From NCBI RefSeq assembly GCF_902499175.1, contig NZ_CABVQC010000038.1, positions 21,288 through 85,287 of the forward strand: 64,000 nt of DNA. Reading direction: 5' to 3'. The stretch is from Burkholderia aenigmatica. Its GTDB lineage: Bacteria; Pseudomonadota; Gammaproteobacteria; Burkholderiales; Burkholderiaceae. Below the pieces are notes generated by a model. It did no database searches and had not been told where the DNA came from. It saw nothing but the letters and a program-made list of their open reading frames with translations. This document shows, piece by piece, positions 52,777-62,228 of this stretch (positions are counted from its first letter, which is position 1; every line of letters starts with the position of its first letter). The translations under genes and the position numbers were made by a program.

Positions 52777-53652
52777 ATGCGTCGCATGGTACGCAATCTC
52801 GACATCGCGCTGCTGCGCGCCTTCGTCACGGTCGCCGAACATCGCAGCATGACGGCGGCCAGCCGCGCGCTGCACCTGACGCAAGGCGCGATCAGCCAGC
52901 AGGTCGCACGGCTCGAAACGCTGTCCGGCCCGCTGTTCGTCCGCGAGCACCGCAACCTGCTGCTCACGGCGGACGGCGAGCGGCTGCTTGGGCAGGCGCG
53001 CCGGCTGCTCGCCGCGCACGATGCGCTGCTGACCGACATGACGGCCGGTGCGGTCGAAGGCACCGTGCGCGTCGGCGCGCCGCAGGATCTCGTCGGCAGC
53101 TGTCTCGCACCGATCCTGAAAGGCTATGCGCAGGCGCATCCGCAGGTCGCGCTCACGCTCGTGTGCGCGGCGTCGCCGGAGCTGCGCCGGGGCCTCGCAC
53201 AGGGCGAACTCGACGTCGCGCTGATCGAGGCGCCGGCCGGGCCGTCGCGCGGCGAGTGCATCGCCGTCGACCGCCTGGTCTGGGTCGGCGCGAAAGGCGG
53301 CACCGCGTACCGGAATACGCCGCTGCCCGTGTCGATGGTCGCGCAGACCTGCGCGTTCCGTCCGACGGTGCTCGACGCGCTGCGTGGCTGCGATCGCGCG
53401 TGGCGCACCGTGTTCGAGAACGGCAGCATCGACGCGACGGCCGCGACCGTCCGCTCCGACCTCGCCGTGACCGCCTGGCTCGCGTCGACCGTGCCGGCCG
53501 ACCTCGACATCCTGCCGGCCGACAGCGGCCTGCCCGCGCTGCCGAACTTCGCGATCAACCTGCATCTGCCGCGCGGCCAGCGCACGCCGGCCGCGACGGA
53601 ACTCGCCCGCCACCTGCGCAACGGTTTCGCGCGCGTGCGGGCGGCGGCCTAG
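52777..53652 (+). CDS. LysR-family regulator of the LysE gene
   Basis: A 291-residue LysR protein. The DNA-binding part is VRNLDIALLRAFVTVAEHRS, then HLTQGAISQQVARLETLSGP (residues about 5-62). The effector domain starts RVGAPQDLVGSCLAPILKGY. An in-frame ATG nine bases downstream (52786) is an equally good start. It faces the LysE gene, as LysG/ArgP does with LysE/ArgO, and probably activates it when the exported amino acid accumulates. Confidence 0.92.
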   Translation: MRRMVRNLDIALLRAFVTVAEHRSMTAASRALHLTQGAISQQVARLETLSGPLFVREHRNLLLTADGERLLGQARRLLAAHDALLTDMTAGAVEGTVRVGAPQDLVGSCLAPILKGYAQAHPQVALTLVCAASPELRRGLAQGELDVALIEAPAGPSRGECIAVDRLVWVGAKGGTAYRNTPLPVSMVAQTCAFRPTVLDALRGCDRAWRTVFENGSIDATAATVRSDLAVTAWLASTVPADLDILPADSGLPALPNFAINLHLPRGQRTPAATELARHLRNGFARVRAAA

Positions 53653-53664
53653 GGCCTGTTCCCG

Positions 53665-55383
53665 CTACACGACGCCCGGTTCCTGCGGCGCCGGCGTCGT
53701 GCCGGCGGCCTCGAGCGCCTGGTGCAGCGTCGGGAAAATGCATGACGCGCCGACGATCTCCGTGATCCGGTGACGATCCATGTCCGCGCGCAGGTAGCGG
53801 TTGACCCGCCCGAACAGCACGCCGATCCCGCGTGCCTGCAGCATCTTGATGAGGTCGGTCAGCGTCCGCGCGGCCGAATAGTCGACGTCTGTGATCGCGC
53901 CCGCATCGACGACGAACCAACGCGTCGGCACCGGCGCCGCCTCGACGAGCTCGGTCACTTCGGCAGTGAACAGATGATCGTTCGCGAAGAACAGGTCGGA
54001 GCCGAACCGGTAGACGATCAGCCCGGGCGCCGTCATCGCGCCGCGCCGCGCGGGCACCGGCTGCCACCGCCCGTTGCCTTCGACAGGTTCGAGCACCATC
54101 GTGTGCGGCTGGTAGCTGTGGCGCACGTGCCGCATCAGCGACAGCGCCACGGCCAGCAGGATGCCGTGCTCGACGCCGACCGTCACGACGGCGAGCGCCG
54201 TCACCAGCGCGAGCGTGAACTCGCCTGGGCTCTCCTTGCGGATCGCGGCGAGGCTGCGCACGTTGATCAGCCCGAGCGCGATCGTGAACACGATGCCGGC
54301 CAGCACCGCATGCGGCAGATACTGCAGAAACGTGCTGAAAAACAGCAGCACCACCGCCACCACGGCGGCAAACGCCAGATGCCCGATCTGGCTGCGCACG
54401 CCCGCGCCGTCGGCCATCGCCGTCTGCGTCGGACTGCCGTTGACGACGAATGCGCCGCCCACCGCCGCAGCCGCGTTCGCGGCCGCGAGGCCGAGGATGT
54501 CGGCGTTGGTATCGACCTCCTCGTCGTACTGTTGCGCGAACACGCGCGCGGCGGCCGCGCTCTGCGCAATGATCATCACGAAGCACGACGCGGCGACCGG
54601 CACGAGGTCGAGGAACTGCTGCCACGTGACGGACGGCCAGCGCAACGGCGGCAACCCGCCCGCGACCGGCCCGAGTACCGCGATGCCATGCGCGGCGAAT
54701 CCGAACGTGTAGCTTGCCGCGATGCTGCCCGCGACTGCGATCATCGGCATCGGCACGCGCGGCACGAACCGCTTGCACACGAGAATCGCGACGACGACGA
54801 GCGCCGCGAGCGCGAACGTCGGCCGGTTCGTGTGGACGAGATGCGTGACGACGTAGTCGAGTTGCGCGAGGCTGCGCGACGCCGGATACGGCACCGCCAG
54901 CCCGAACATGTCGCCGAGCATCGCGATCGACACCTGCACGCCGACCCCGGCGAGAAAGCCGACCAGCACCGTACGCGACAGGAAATCGGCGAGAAAGCCG
55001 AGCTTGAAGATGCGCGCGAGCAGCAGCATCGCGGCGGTGAGCAGCGCGACCATGCCGGCCAGTGCCACATACTCGGCACTGCCGGCCGGCGCCATCGACG
55101 ACAGCCGGCTCGCGAAGATCGTCGCGGTCGCGGAATCGGCCGCCACGACCAGATGCCGCGACGCGCCGAAGCACGCGAACGCGACGAGCGGCAGGAACAC
55201 CGTGTAGAGGCCCGTGACGGCCGGCATGCCGGCGATGCGCGCATAGCCGAGCACCTGCGGGATGTCCATCGACGCGAGCGACATGCCCGCGAATACATCG
55301 CGGATGGCCCCGCCGCGGCGGATCGGGAGGATGCCTTTCAGCAGCCGCACGCCTGACGGGCGGCTTTCGTTGGAATCTTGCAT
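53665..55383 (-). CDS. SulP/SLC26-family anion transporter with STAS domain
   Basis: A 572-residue inner-membrane transporter. Text such as GVRLLKGILPIRRGGAIRDV, SMDIPQVLGYARIAGMPAVTGLYTVFLP and AAAVGGAFVVNGSPTQTAM is the SulP signature (about 14 spans to residue 420). A C-terminal STAS domain follows from about 440 (PGLIVYRFGSDLFFANDHLF, then RWFVVDAGAITDVDYSAART). The frame runs to 55554; the ATG at 55383 (MQDSNESRPS) was taken. Known substrates in the family are sulfate, bicarbonate, dicarboxylates and nitrate; none can be chosen. It is convergent with the LysR gene. Confidence 0.93.
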   Translation of the reverse strand: MQDSNESRPSGVRLLKGILPIRRGGAIRDVFAGMSLASMDIPQVLGYARIAGMPAVTGLYTVFLPLVAFACFGASRHLVVAADSATATIFASRLSSMAPAGSAEYVALAGMVALLTAAMLLLARIFKLGFLADFLSRTVLVGFLAGVGVQVSIAMLGDMFGLAVPYPASRSLAQLDYVVTHLVHTNRPTFALAALVVVAILVCKRFVPRVPMPMIAVAGSIAASYTFGFAAHGIAVLGPVAGGLPPLRWPSVTWQQFLDLVPVAASCFVMIIAQSAAAARVFAQQYDEEVDTNADILGLAAANAAAAVGGAFVVNGSPTQTAMADGAGVRSQIGHLAFAAVVAVVLLFFSTFLQYLPHAVLAGIVFTIALGLINVRSLAAIRKESPGEFTLALVTALAVVTVGVEHGILLAVALSLMRHVRHSYQPHTMVLEPVEGNGRWQPVPARRGAMTAPGLIVYRFGSDLFFANDHLFTAEVTELVEAAPVPTRWFVVDAGAITDVDYSAARTLTDLIKMLQARGIGVLFGRVNRYLRADMDRHRITEIVGASCIFPTLHQALEAAGTTPAPQEPGVV

Positions 55384-55877
55384 GCGTGAAATGCGTGAGT
55401 ATGGGGTGGCGTGGTTCGCGAAGTCGTTCGCGCATCGTGCCCCGTGCGGGCATCGCATGGCAAGTGCGCGAAGGCCGCGCACGGTGCTCACCGTCTGCGG
55501 ATGGGCCGCACAAAAGGACGAACGGCGCACCGACAATCCATGCGACGCCTGCATGATTGCATGGATCGCCGTTCACGCGCATTGAAGCGCGAAGGCCCGG
55601 GATAGCGGCGTCGCACCGATTCCGGGCCTGCGTGCAACGGACCCAGCAACACGCACGTACGCCGGCTTGCGGTGACGCTTTTTCATTACCGGCCCTCACC
55701 CGATTACAGAGGAGACCTGCGCAATGGTGAGGAGGTTCGGGAGCCGTACACCCTGCATTCACGGCGACGTGCACGGAACCCGATGGCACAATCACGGTCC
55801 CTTTCATGTGCCCTTCACGGGGCGCGCGCCGCGCCGCGGCGCCGATTCAACGCACAAGAAGGCCCCCGTTTGCCCCT
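55384..55877. other. Divergent intergenic region before the MscS gene
   Basis: This 494-bp region contains no gene I can support. A strong ribosome-binding site (AGAGGAGA, 55708-55715) sits 9 nt before an ATG at 55724. That frame stays open 322 codons, but it overlaps the MscS gene out of frame and codes for a basic, low-complexity product, so it is probably a shadow. No clear promoter, dyad or RNA was recognised. Confidence 0.35.
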
Positions 55878-57128
55878 ATGACCCTGAACGAACCCTGGTT
55901 TGCGCCGCTCGTCGGCCTCCTCATCCTGCTCGCCGCCGCCGGCGCAATCACCGCCGCCGTCCATTTCCTGCTGTTCCGCGTGGTCGCGCGGCTCGCGCGG
56001 CTTTCCGCCACGCGCGTCGACGACGCGCTGTTCGAGTTCGGCGCATTCAAGTGGCTGAACCGCATCGTCCCGTTCGTCGTGATCAAGCTCGGGCTCGGCG
56101 CGGTGCCCGGCATTCCCGAGACGGCCGCGCAGGCCGCCGACAAGGTGCTGTTCGCGCTGATCGTGTTCCTCGTGACGATGACCGTCAGCGCGACGCTGTC
56201 CGCACTCGAACACACGCATCGCACGTACCAGCGCGATCAGCGCGACCAGCCGCACCTGTCGCTGAAAGGCGCGATGCAGCTCGTCAAGCTCGTGATGTTC
56301 ATCACGGCCGCGCTGGTCGTGATCGGCGATGCGACCGGCAAGCAGATCGGCCTGCTGCTGTCGGGCATCGGCGCGATGTCGGCGGTGCTGATGCTGATCT
56401 TCAAGGACACGCTGCTCGGCCTCGTCGCGGGCGTGCAGCTGTCGTCGAACGACATGCTGCGGATCGGCGACTGGATCACGATGCCGTCGGCCGGCGCGGA
56501 CGGCACCGTGATCGACATCACGCTGAACACCGTCAAGGTCGCGAACTTCGACCACACGATCATCACGGTGCCGACGTGGAAACTGATCACCGAGAGCTAC
56601 CAGAACTGGCGCGGGATGACCGAAGCGGGCGGACGCCGCATCAAGCGCGCGCTGTTCGTCGACGCGACCAGCGTGCGCTTTCTGTCCAATGACGAGATCG
56701 AACGGCTCGAACGCCTGACGCTGCTGAAGGACTATCTCGAGGACAAGGTTGACGCGATCGAGCAATGGAACGGCACGCTCGGCGCGGCCGGCGACTGCCC
56801 GGCGAACCGTCGCCAGTTGACGAACCTCGGCACGTTCCGCGCGTATGTCGCGAACTACCTGAAAGGCCATCCGCGCATCCGCCGCGACATGACCTGCATG
56901 GCACGACAACTGCCGCTCACGGCCGAAGGCATTCCGCTCGAACTGTACTGCTTCACCGACACGACGACCTGGGTCGACTACGAGGCCATCCAGTCCGACC
57001 TGTTCGATCACCTGATCGCGGTGCTGCCGGAGTTCGGGCTGCGCGTGTACCAGCACCCGTCGGGCTTCGACATGCGGCAGATGGCCGGCGCCGCGCAAGC
57101 CGGGCAACGGGCGCCGCACGCGGGTTGA
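55878..57128 (+). CDS. Mechanosensitive ion channel (MscS superfamily, YbdG-like)
   Basis: A 416-residue membrane channel that opens under osmotic downshock. The first helices (about 10-35, 60-80, 90-115) precede the MscS core. The pore helix region LLSGIGAMSAVLMLIFKDTLLG is at about 155-180. The beta domain contains GDWITMPSAGADGTVIDITLNTVKVANFD with the conserved loop. YbdG of E. coli (415 residues) is the best family match. The ATG at 55878 has only a weak ribosome-binding site; an upstream in-frame start at 55806 is less likely. Confidence 0.93.
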   Translation: MTLNEPWFAPLVGLLILLAAAGAITAAVHFLLFRVVARLARLSATRVDDALFEFGAFKWLNRIVPFVVIKLGLGAVPGIPETAAQAADKVLFALIVFLVTMTVSATLSALEHTHRTYQRDQRDQPHLSLKGAMQLVKLVMFITAALVVIGDATGKQIGLLLSGIGAMSAVLMLIFKDTLLGLVAGVQLSSNDMLRIGDWITMPSAGADGTVIDITLNTVKVANFDHTIITVPTWKLITESYQNWRGMTEAGGRRIKRALFVDATSVRFLSNDEIERLERLTLLKDYLEDKVDAIEQWNGTLGAAGDCPANRRQLTNLGTFRAYVANYLKGHPRIRRDMTCMARQLPLTAEGIPLELYCFTDTTTWVDYEAIQSDLFDHLIAVLPEFGLRVYQHPSGFDMRQMAGAAQAGQRAPHAG

Positions 57129-57137
57129 CGCGCGCGA

Positions 57138-57160
57138 CGGCGGCCGGTCATCGGCCGCCG
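57138..57160. terminator. Hairpin between convergent genes
   Basis: The 9-bp stem CGGCGGCCG (57138-57146) with CGGCCGCCG (57152-57160) and a GTCAT loop lies between the convergent MscS and MocR genes. It lacks a T tract, so it is a weak bidirectional terminator at best. Confidence 0.4.
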
Positions 57161-57182
57161 CTCGCCGCGCGGCCGCCTACGC

Positions 57183-58604
57183 TCACCGCGCCGCGCACTC
57201 CGACGCGAGCCGCCCGAGCACCTTCAACGCATCCTCGATCTGCCGCGACCACGGATAGCTGTAGTTGAGCCGGATGAAATGCCGGTAATCGCTGCTCGCC
57301 GAGAACATGTGCCCGGGCCCCACCGTGATCCGCTGCGCGAGCGCCAGCGCATACAGCTTCATCGCATCGACCTGCGGCGGCAGCTCGACCCACAGCACGT
57401 ACCCGCCCTGCGGCTGCGACAGCCGCGTGCCTTCCGGAAAGAAACGCCGCACCATCGCGCTCATCAGGCTCGCCTGTTGCGCGTACTGCTTGCGCATGCG
57501 CCGCAGGTGGAAATCGTAGCCGTCGTATTTCAGGTATTCGGCGATCGCGAGCTGCTCGATCGCGGGCGTGGCCAGCGTGTTCAGGAATTTCAGCTTCTCG
57601 ACCTGGTCGCGGTAGCGGCCCGGCATCGCCCAGCCGATCCGGTAGCGCGGTGACAGGCTCTTCGTGAACGACGCGCAATGCAGCACGAGCCCGTCGCGGT
57701 CGAACGACTTCAGCGCGCTCGGCGTCGCTTCGCCGTAGTGCAGCTCGTGATACACGTCGCTCTCGATCGCCGGCACGCCGTGCTTCGCGAGGAGTTCGAC
57801 GAGCGCGCGCTTGCGCGCATCCGGCATCTGGAAGCCGAGCGGATTCTGGAAGTTCGGCATCACCATGCATGCGGCGATCCGCTCGCGTTCGAGCAACCGT
57901 TCGAGCGCGTCGAGATCGATGCCGTCGACCGGATGCGTCGCGACCTCGAGCGCACGCATGCCCATGCGTTCGATCGCGTGCAGCATCGCGTAGAACGTCG
58001 GCGATTCGACGGCGATCGTGTCGCCGGGCCGCGCCACCGCCTGCAGGCACAGGTTGATCGCCTCGGTCGCGCCGATCGTCATCACGATCTCGTCCGGTTC
58101 GACCGGAATCCCGCGCTCCGCATAGCGTCGCGCGATCTGGCGGATCAGTTCCTGGTTGCCGGGCGGCAGGTCGTCGATCACGCCCCAGCGCGTGCGGCGC
58201 CGCCCGATCGTCTGCGCGTAGCGCGCGAGCTTCTGTACCGGAAACTGCGACGCGTCGGGGTACGGCGAGCCGAGCGGCACCGCATCGTCACGCGCGATCG
58301 AGCGCAGCGTCGACAGCACGAGCCGGCTCACGTCCACCGCCGACGGCTCGGCCGCCGGCGCCGACGCATGCAGCTCGGCCTCGGCCGGCGCCGGGGCCCG
58401 CGCACGCACGAAATAGCCGGACTGCGGCCGGCTCTCGATCAGCCCGCGGCTTTCCAGCACGAGATACGCGCGCAGCACGGTCGTGACGCTGAGCTGCTGC
58501 TGCCGGCTCGCCTGCCGCACCGACGGAATCCGCTCGCCGGGCCGGTACACGCCACGCTCGATCTGTGCGTGGAGTTCGTCGGCCAGTTGTTCGTAGCGCT
58601 TCAC
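57183..58604 (-). CDS. MocR-type regulator (GntR DNA-binding domain fused to an aminotransferase)
   Basis: A 473-residue regulator. The GntR winged helix spans residues 1-75 (YEQLADELHAQIERGVYRPG, then SVRQASRQQQLSVTTVLRAY). A type-I aminotransferase-like domain follows from about 110 with a PLP-binding lysine, Lys315, in SFTKSLSPRYRIGW. The start is the GTG at 58604 after AAAGGGAAGC; a longer frame runs to 58751. MocR proteins sense PLP or amino-acid derivatives. It is divergent from the molybdopterin oxidoreductase gene, so it may control that gene or itself through the dyad at 58635-58672. Confidence 0.9.
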   Translation of the reverse strand: MKRYEQLADELHAQIERGVYRPGERIPSVRQASRQQQLSVTTVLRAYLVLESRGLIESRPQSGYFVRARAPAPAEAELHASAPAAEPSAVDVSRLVLSTLRSIARDDAVPLGSPYPDASQFPVQKLARYAQTIGRRRTRWGVIDDLPPGNQELIRQIARRYAERGIPVEPDEIVMTIGATEAINLCLQAVARPGDTIAVESPTFYAMLHAIERMGMRALEVATHPVDGIDLDALERLLERERIAACMVMPNFQNPLGFQMPDARKRALVELLAKHGVPAIESDVYHELHYGEATPSALKSFDRDGLVLHCASFTKSLSPRYRIGWAMPGRYRDQVEKLKFLNTLATPAIEQLAIAEYLKYDGYDFHLRRMRKQYAQQASLMSAMVRRFFPEGTRLSQPQGGYVLWVELPPQVDAMKLYALALAQRITVGPGHMFSASSDYRHFIRLNYSYPWSRQIEDALKVLGRLASECAAR

Positions 58605-58634
58605 CCGCTTCCCTTTCAAAAACCATTCAACAAC

Positions 58635-58672
58635 ACAGTTGCGATCCGCACTGTGCGAGTTGGCGCAACTGT
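58635..58672. promoter_or_regulatory. Candidate MocR operator in the divergent promoter
   Basis: ACAGTTGCG (58635-58643) and CGCAACTGT (58664-58672) form a perfect 9-bp inverted repeat with a 20-nt spacer. The spacer contains CGCACTGTGCG, so the three CTGT boxes can also be read as repeated half-sites, a layout typical of MocR operators. Position: between the MocR start at 58604 and the oxidoreductase start at 58760. Confidence 0.6.
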
Positions 58673-58759
58673 ACTCTTTTTTGAAGTGAACAGGTGTACA
58701 CACAGCGGCCGGGGCGCCGCGCGTACTCTGCACGCATCGACCCCGACCCACGCAGCATC

Positions 58760-61084
58760 ATGAAAAAGAAATCCGCCACCGCGCGCATCGAACCGTACAC
58801 CCACCCGGCCGCCGGCTGGGGGGCGCTGAAAGCCGTCACGATCAACCTGATCAAGGAAAAGGTCGCCGGCGGCAACTACCGCACGCTGCTGCGCCAGAAC
58901 CAGCCGGACGGCTTCGACTGCCCGGGCTGCGCATGGCCCGACCGCCAGCACGCATCGACGTTCGAATTCTGCGAGAACGGCGTGAAGGCGGTGGCCGCCG
59001 AAGCGACCAGCAAGCGCGTGACGCCCGAGTTCTTCGCCGCGCATACGGTCACCGAGCTGCTCGAACAGTCCGACTTCGAACTCGAACAGCACGGCCGGCT
59101 CACCGACCCGATGGTGTACGACGCGCAGACCGACCGTTACGTGCCGATTGCGTGGGACGACGCATTCGAGCTGATCGCGCGCCACCTGCGCGCCCTGCCC
59201 GACCCGAACCAGGCCGCGTTCTACACGTCCGGCCGCGCGAGCAACGAAGCGGCGTTCCTGTACCAGTTGCTGGTGAGGCTGTACGGCACGAACAACTTCC
59301 CGGACTGCTCGAACATGTGCCACGAGGCGACGAGCCGCGGGCTGCCGGCGTCGGTCGGCGTCGGCAAGGGCACCGTCACGCTCGACGATTTCGAACACGC
59401 GAACACGCTGCTGATCTTCGGCCAGAACCCGGCGACCAACCATCCGCGGATGATGGGCGAGCTGCGCGAGTGCGCGAAGCGCGGCGCGACGATCGTGTCG
59501 ATCAACCCCCTGAAGGAGCGTGGTCTCGAACGCTTTGCCGATCCGCAAAGCCCGCTGGAAATGCTGACGATGTCGGGCACGAAGATCGCATCGACGTTCA
59601 TCCAGCCGACGATCGGCGGCGATTTCGCGCTGATCAAGGGCATCGCGAAACGCGTGCTCGAATTTGACGATGCCGCGCGTGCCGCCGGTGCGCCGCGCGT
59701 GCTCGACACCGCGTTCATCGATGAACACACGGCCGGCTTCGACGCGTTCGCCGACGATCTGCGCCGCGAAAGCTGGTCGGCGCTGACGGCCGAAAGCGGC
59801 GTGCCGTACGAGCAGATCGACAGCCTCGCGCAACTCTATGCGCGCAGCGAGCGCGTGATCGCGACGTGGGGCATGGGCATCACGCAGCACAAGCATTCGG
59901 TCGCGACCGTGCAGATGCTGACCAACCTGATGCTGATGCGCGGCAACATCGGCCGCCCCGGCGCCGGCCTGTGCCCGGTGCGCGGCCACTCGAACGTGCA
60001 GGGCAACCGCACGGTCGGCATCGAGGAAAAGCCGTCGCAGGCCTTCCTCGACCGGCTCGGCCACGTGTTCGACTTCGAACCGCCGCGCCACCACGGCTAC
60101 GACGTCGTCGAGACGATCGAAGGCATGCTCGAAGGCCACGTGAAGGTGCTGATCGGCCTCGGCGGCAACTTCGCGATGGCGACGCCCGACACGCCGCGCA
60201 CGTGGGAAGGCATGCGCCGCTGCGACCTCTCCGTGCACATCACGACGAAGCTGAACCGCAGCCACCTGATCCACGGCCGCGACGCGCTGATCCTGCCGAC
60301 GCTCGGCCGCACCGAGATCGACCTGCAGGACAACGTCGCGCAAGGCGTGACGGTCGAGGATTCGATGAGCATGGTCCACGTGTCGTACGGGATGAACAAG
60401 CCGGCGTCGCCGAACCTGATGTCGGAACCGGCGATCGTCGCGCACATGGGTCACGCGCTGTTCGGCAGCGGCAAGATCGACTGGCTGGCCTACAAGGACG
60501 ACTACGCGAAGATCCGCGATGCGATCGAGGCGACGCTCGACGGCTTCTACGACTACAACACGCGCATCGCGCGGCCGGGCGGCTTCCACCTGCGCGTCGC
60601 GTCGCGCGACCGCGAATGGCTGACGCCGACGGGCAAGGCGAACTTCATCGCGCACGCGCTGCCGGCCGACACGCCGATCCAGCGTGCCCGCGCGCAGCAC
60701 GGCGAACGGCTGATGACGCTGATGACGACGCGCTCGCACGACCAGTACAACACGACCGTCTACGGGCTCGACGACCGTTATCGCGGCGTGTTCGGCCAGC
60801 GCCGCGTGGTGTTCGCGAACCGCGACGATCTCGCGATGCTCGGCCTGAAGGCCGGCGACTGGGTCGACATGGAAACCGTGTGGCACGACGGCATCGAGCG
60901 GCGCGCGGACGGCTTCCTGCTGGTCGAGTACGACATCCCGCGCGGCTGCATCGGCGCGTACTACCCGGAAACGAACCCGCTCGTGCCGCTCGACAGCGTC
61001 GGCGACATCTGCAACACGCCGACGTCGAAGTCGATTCCGGTGCTGCTGCATCGCGCGGCCGCGCCGGCCTCGATCGCCGCCTGA
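58760..61084 (+). CDS. Molybdopterin oxidoreductase, FdhF/YdeP family
   Basis: A 774-residue molybdopterin-dependent enzyme. The N-terminus has FDCPGCAWPD (near 55-65), as in YdeP. The molybdopterin domains contain FYTSGRASNEAAFLYQLLVRL, NMCHEATSRGLPASVGVGKG, FGQNPATNHPRMMGELRECAKRG and MLMRGNIGRPGAGLCPVRGHSNVQGNRT. A C-terminal dinucleotide-binding domain is at about 640-760. E. coli YdeP (about 759 residues) is linked to acid resistance, and its reaction is unknown. The ATG at 58760 was chosen because it starts at the family N-terminus. It is followed 12 bp later by the bestrophin-like gene, indicating an operon. Confidence 0.93.
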   Translation: MKKKSATARIEPYTHPAAGWGALKAVTINLIKEKVAGGNYRTLLRQNQPDGFDCPGCAWPDRQHASTFEFCENGVKAVAAEATSKRVTPEFFAAHTVTELLEQSDFELEQHGRLTDPMVYDAQTDRYVPIAWDDAFELIARHLRALPDPNQAAFYTSGRASNEAAFLYQLLVRLYGTNNFPDCSNMCHEATSRGLPASVGVGKGTVTLDDFEHANTLLIFGQNPATNHPRMMGELRECAKRGATIVSINPLKERGLERFADPQSPLEMLTMSGTKIASTFIQPTIGGDFALIKGIAKRVLEFDDAARAAGAPRVLDTAFIDEHTAGFDAFADDLRRESWSALTAESGVPYEQIDSLAQLYARSERVIATWGMGITQHKHSVATVQMLTNLMLMRGNIGRPGAGLCPVRGHSNVQGNRTVGIEEKPSQAFLDRLGHVFDFEPPRHHGYDVVETIEGMLEGHVKVLIGLGGNFAMATPDTPRTWEGMRRCDLSVHITTKLNRSHLIHGRDALILPTLGRTEIDLQDNVAQGVTVEDSMSMVHVSYGMNKPASPNLMSEPAIVAHMGHALFGSGKIDWLAYKDDYAKIRDAIEATLDGFYDYNTRIARPGGFHLRVASRDREWLTPTGKANFIAHALPADTPIQRARAQHGERLMTLMTTRSHDQYNTTVYGLDDRYRGVFGQRRVVFANRDDLAMLGLKAGDWVDMETVWHDGIERRADGFLLVEYDIPRGCIGAYYPETNPLVPLDSVGDICNTPTSKSIPVLLHRAAAPASIAA

Positions 61085-61096
61085 CGGAGCACGGCG

Positions 61097-62017
61097 ATGA
61101 TCGTTCGTCCGCGCGAGCACTGGCTGCGGATGCTGCTGGTCTGGAACGGCTCGGTGCTGCCGACCATCCTGCCGCAGCTCGTGCTGACGCTCGCGATCAG
61201 CCTCGTCGCGGTCTGGGGTGGCGGCCGCGTGCTCGGCGAGAAGGTACCGCTGAACCCGACGCCGTTCACGCTGATCGGCCTCACGCTCGCGATTTTCGCG
61301 GGGTTTCGCAACAACGCGAGCTACGAACGCTACCGCGAAGGCCGGCAGCTGTGGGGCGGCGTACTGACCGCCACGCGCACGCTGGTGTCGCAGGCGCTCT
61401 GCTACGGCGCGATCGACCGTGACGATGCGTCGCGACGCGCGTTCGTGCGGAAGGTCGTCGCGTACGTCTATGCGCTCAAACATCAACTGCGCGGCACCGA
61501 TCCGGCCGCGGACCTGCGCGGGCTGCTCGACGATGCCAGCTATGCGCGCGTCGCCGCTTCGCGGTTCCGCCCGGTCGTCATCGTGCACACACTGCGCGAA
61601 GCGTTCGCCGCACGCGCCGATACGGGCACCCTCTCCGACACGCGCCTGTGGATGCTTGACGCGCGCCTCGACGATCTGGTCGCGATGGTGAGCGGCTGCG
61701 AGCGCATCGCGTCGACGCCGATCCCGTTTTCATACGATGTGCTGCTGCACCGGACCATCTATGCGTACTGCGTGCTGTTGCCGTTCGGTCTCGTCGATTC
61801 GATCGGCGCGGCGACGCCGTTCGTCACCGTGTTCGTCGCCTATACGCTGATCGCGCTCGACGCGATCGCGCATGCGATCGCCGAACCGTTCGGCGACGGG
61901 CCGAACCATCTCGCCCTCGATGCAATGACGCGCCAGATCGAGCGCACGCTGCTCGAACTGAACCGCGAGCCGCTGCCGGCGGAAGTGACGCCTGGCAAGG
62001 CCTATCGGCTCAGTTGA
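61097..62017 (+). CDS. Bestrophin-like chloride channel (YneE/UPF0187 family)
   Basis: A 306-residue membrane protein. It has VRPREHWLRMLLVWNGSVLP, then FTLIGLTLAIFAGFRNNASYERYREGRQLWGGVL (about 55-90) and TPIPFSYDVLLHRTIYAYCVLLPFGLVDSIG (about 205-240), the bacterial bestrophin signature. Bacterial bestrophins form pentameric cation or anion channels. The ATG follows ACGGAGCACGGCG, and the gene is in one operon with the YdeP-like enzyme. A shared acid- or ion-stress role is plausible but unproven. Confidence 0.92.
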   Translation: MIVRPREHWLRMLLVWNGSVLPTILPQLVLTLAISLVAVWGGGRVLGEKVPLNPTPFTLIGLTLAIFAGFRNNASYERYREGRQLWGGVLTATRTLVSQALCYGAIDRDDASRRAFVRKVVAYVYALKHQLRGTDPAADLRGLLDDASYARVAASRFRPVVIVHTLREAFAARADTGTLSDTRLWMLDARLDDLVAMVSGCERIASTPIPFSYDVLLHRTIYAYCVLLPFGLVDSIGAATPFVTVFVAYTLIALDAIAHAIAEPFGDGPNHLALDAMTRQIERTLLELNREPLPAEVTPGKAYRLS

Positions 62018-62101
62018 GCCGGCCGACTCAACTCGACAGCGGCACCCGTGACGGCTTCCACACCCACTGACCCACTGCCAGGTCCCGCGTAGCGCACGCT
62101 G

Positions 62102-62173
62102 ATGATGCAGCAGTACCTGCGCCTTGCCTGACAAGGATCAGCCCGCAAAGCTACGCCAAGACCTACGCTCACC
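62102..62173 (+). repeat. 72-bp direct repeat, copy 1 (mutS-start-like)
   Basis: This copy aligns without gaps to 62807-62878 at 60 of 72 positions (about 83%). The first 21 bases, ATGATGCAGCAGTACCTGCGC, are identical in both and encode MMQQYLR, the conserved start of MutS. The next stretch (TGACAAGGATCAGC) matches TGACAGGGATCAGC in the second copy. It lies just upstream of the low-G+C secreted-protein gene. Confidence 0.85.
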
Positions 62174-62228
62174 CTTTTCAGAATCTGTCGTTAGCCGAAA
62201 AGGGCACGGCATCGAACGTGTCACAATC

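Noticed and set aside
55724..56692. A frame with a strong ribosome-binding site overlapping the MscS gene.
   Set aside because: It is out of frame with MscS, basic and low-complexity. The ribosome-binding site is probably coincidental, although a regulatory short ORF is not fully excluded.
58616..61588. A 990-codon minus-strand frame opposite the YdeP-like gene.
   Set aside because: Composition is typical of antisense frames; no domain seen.
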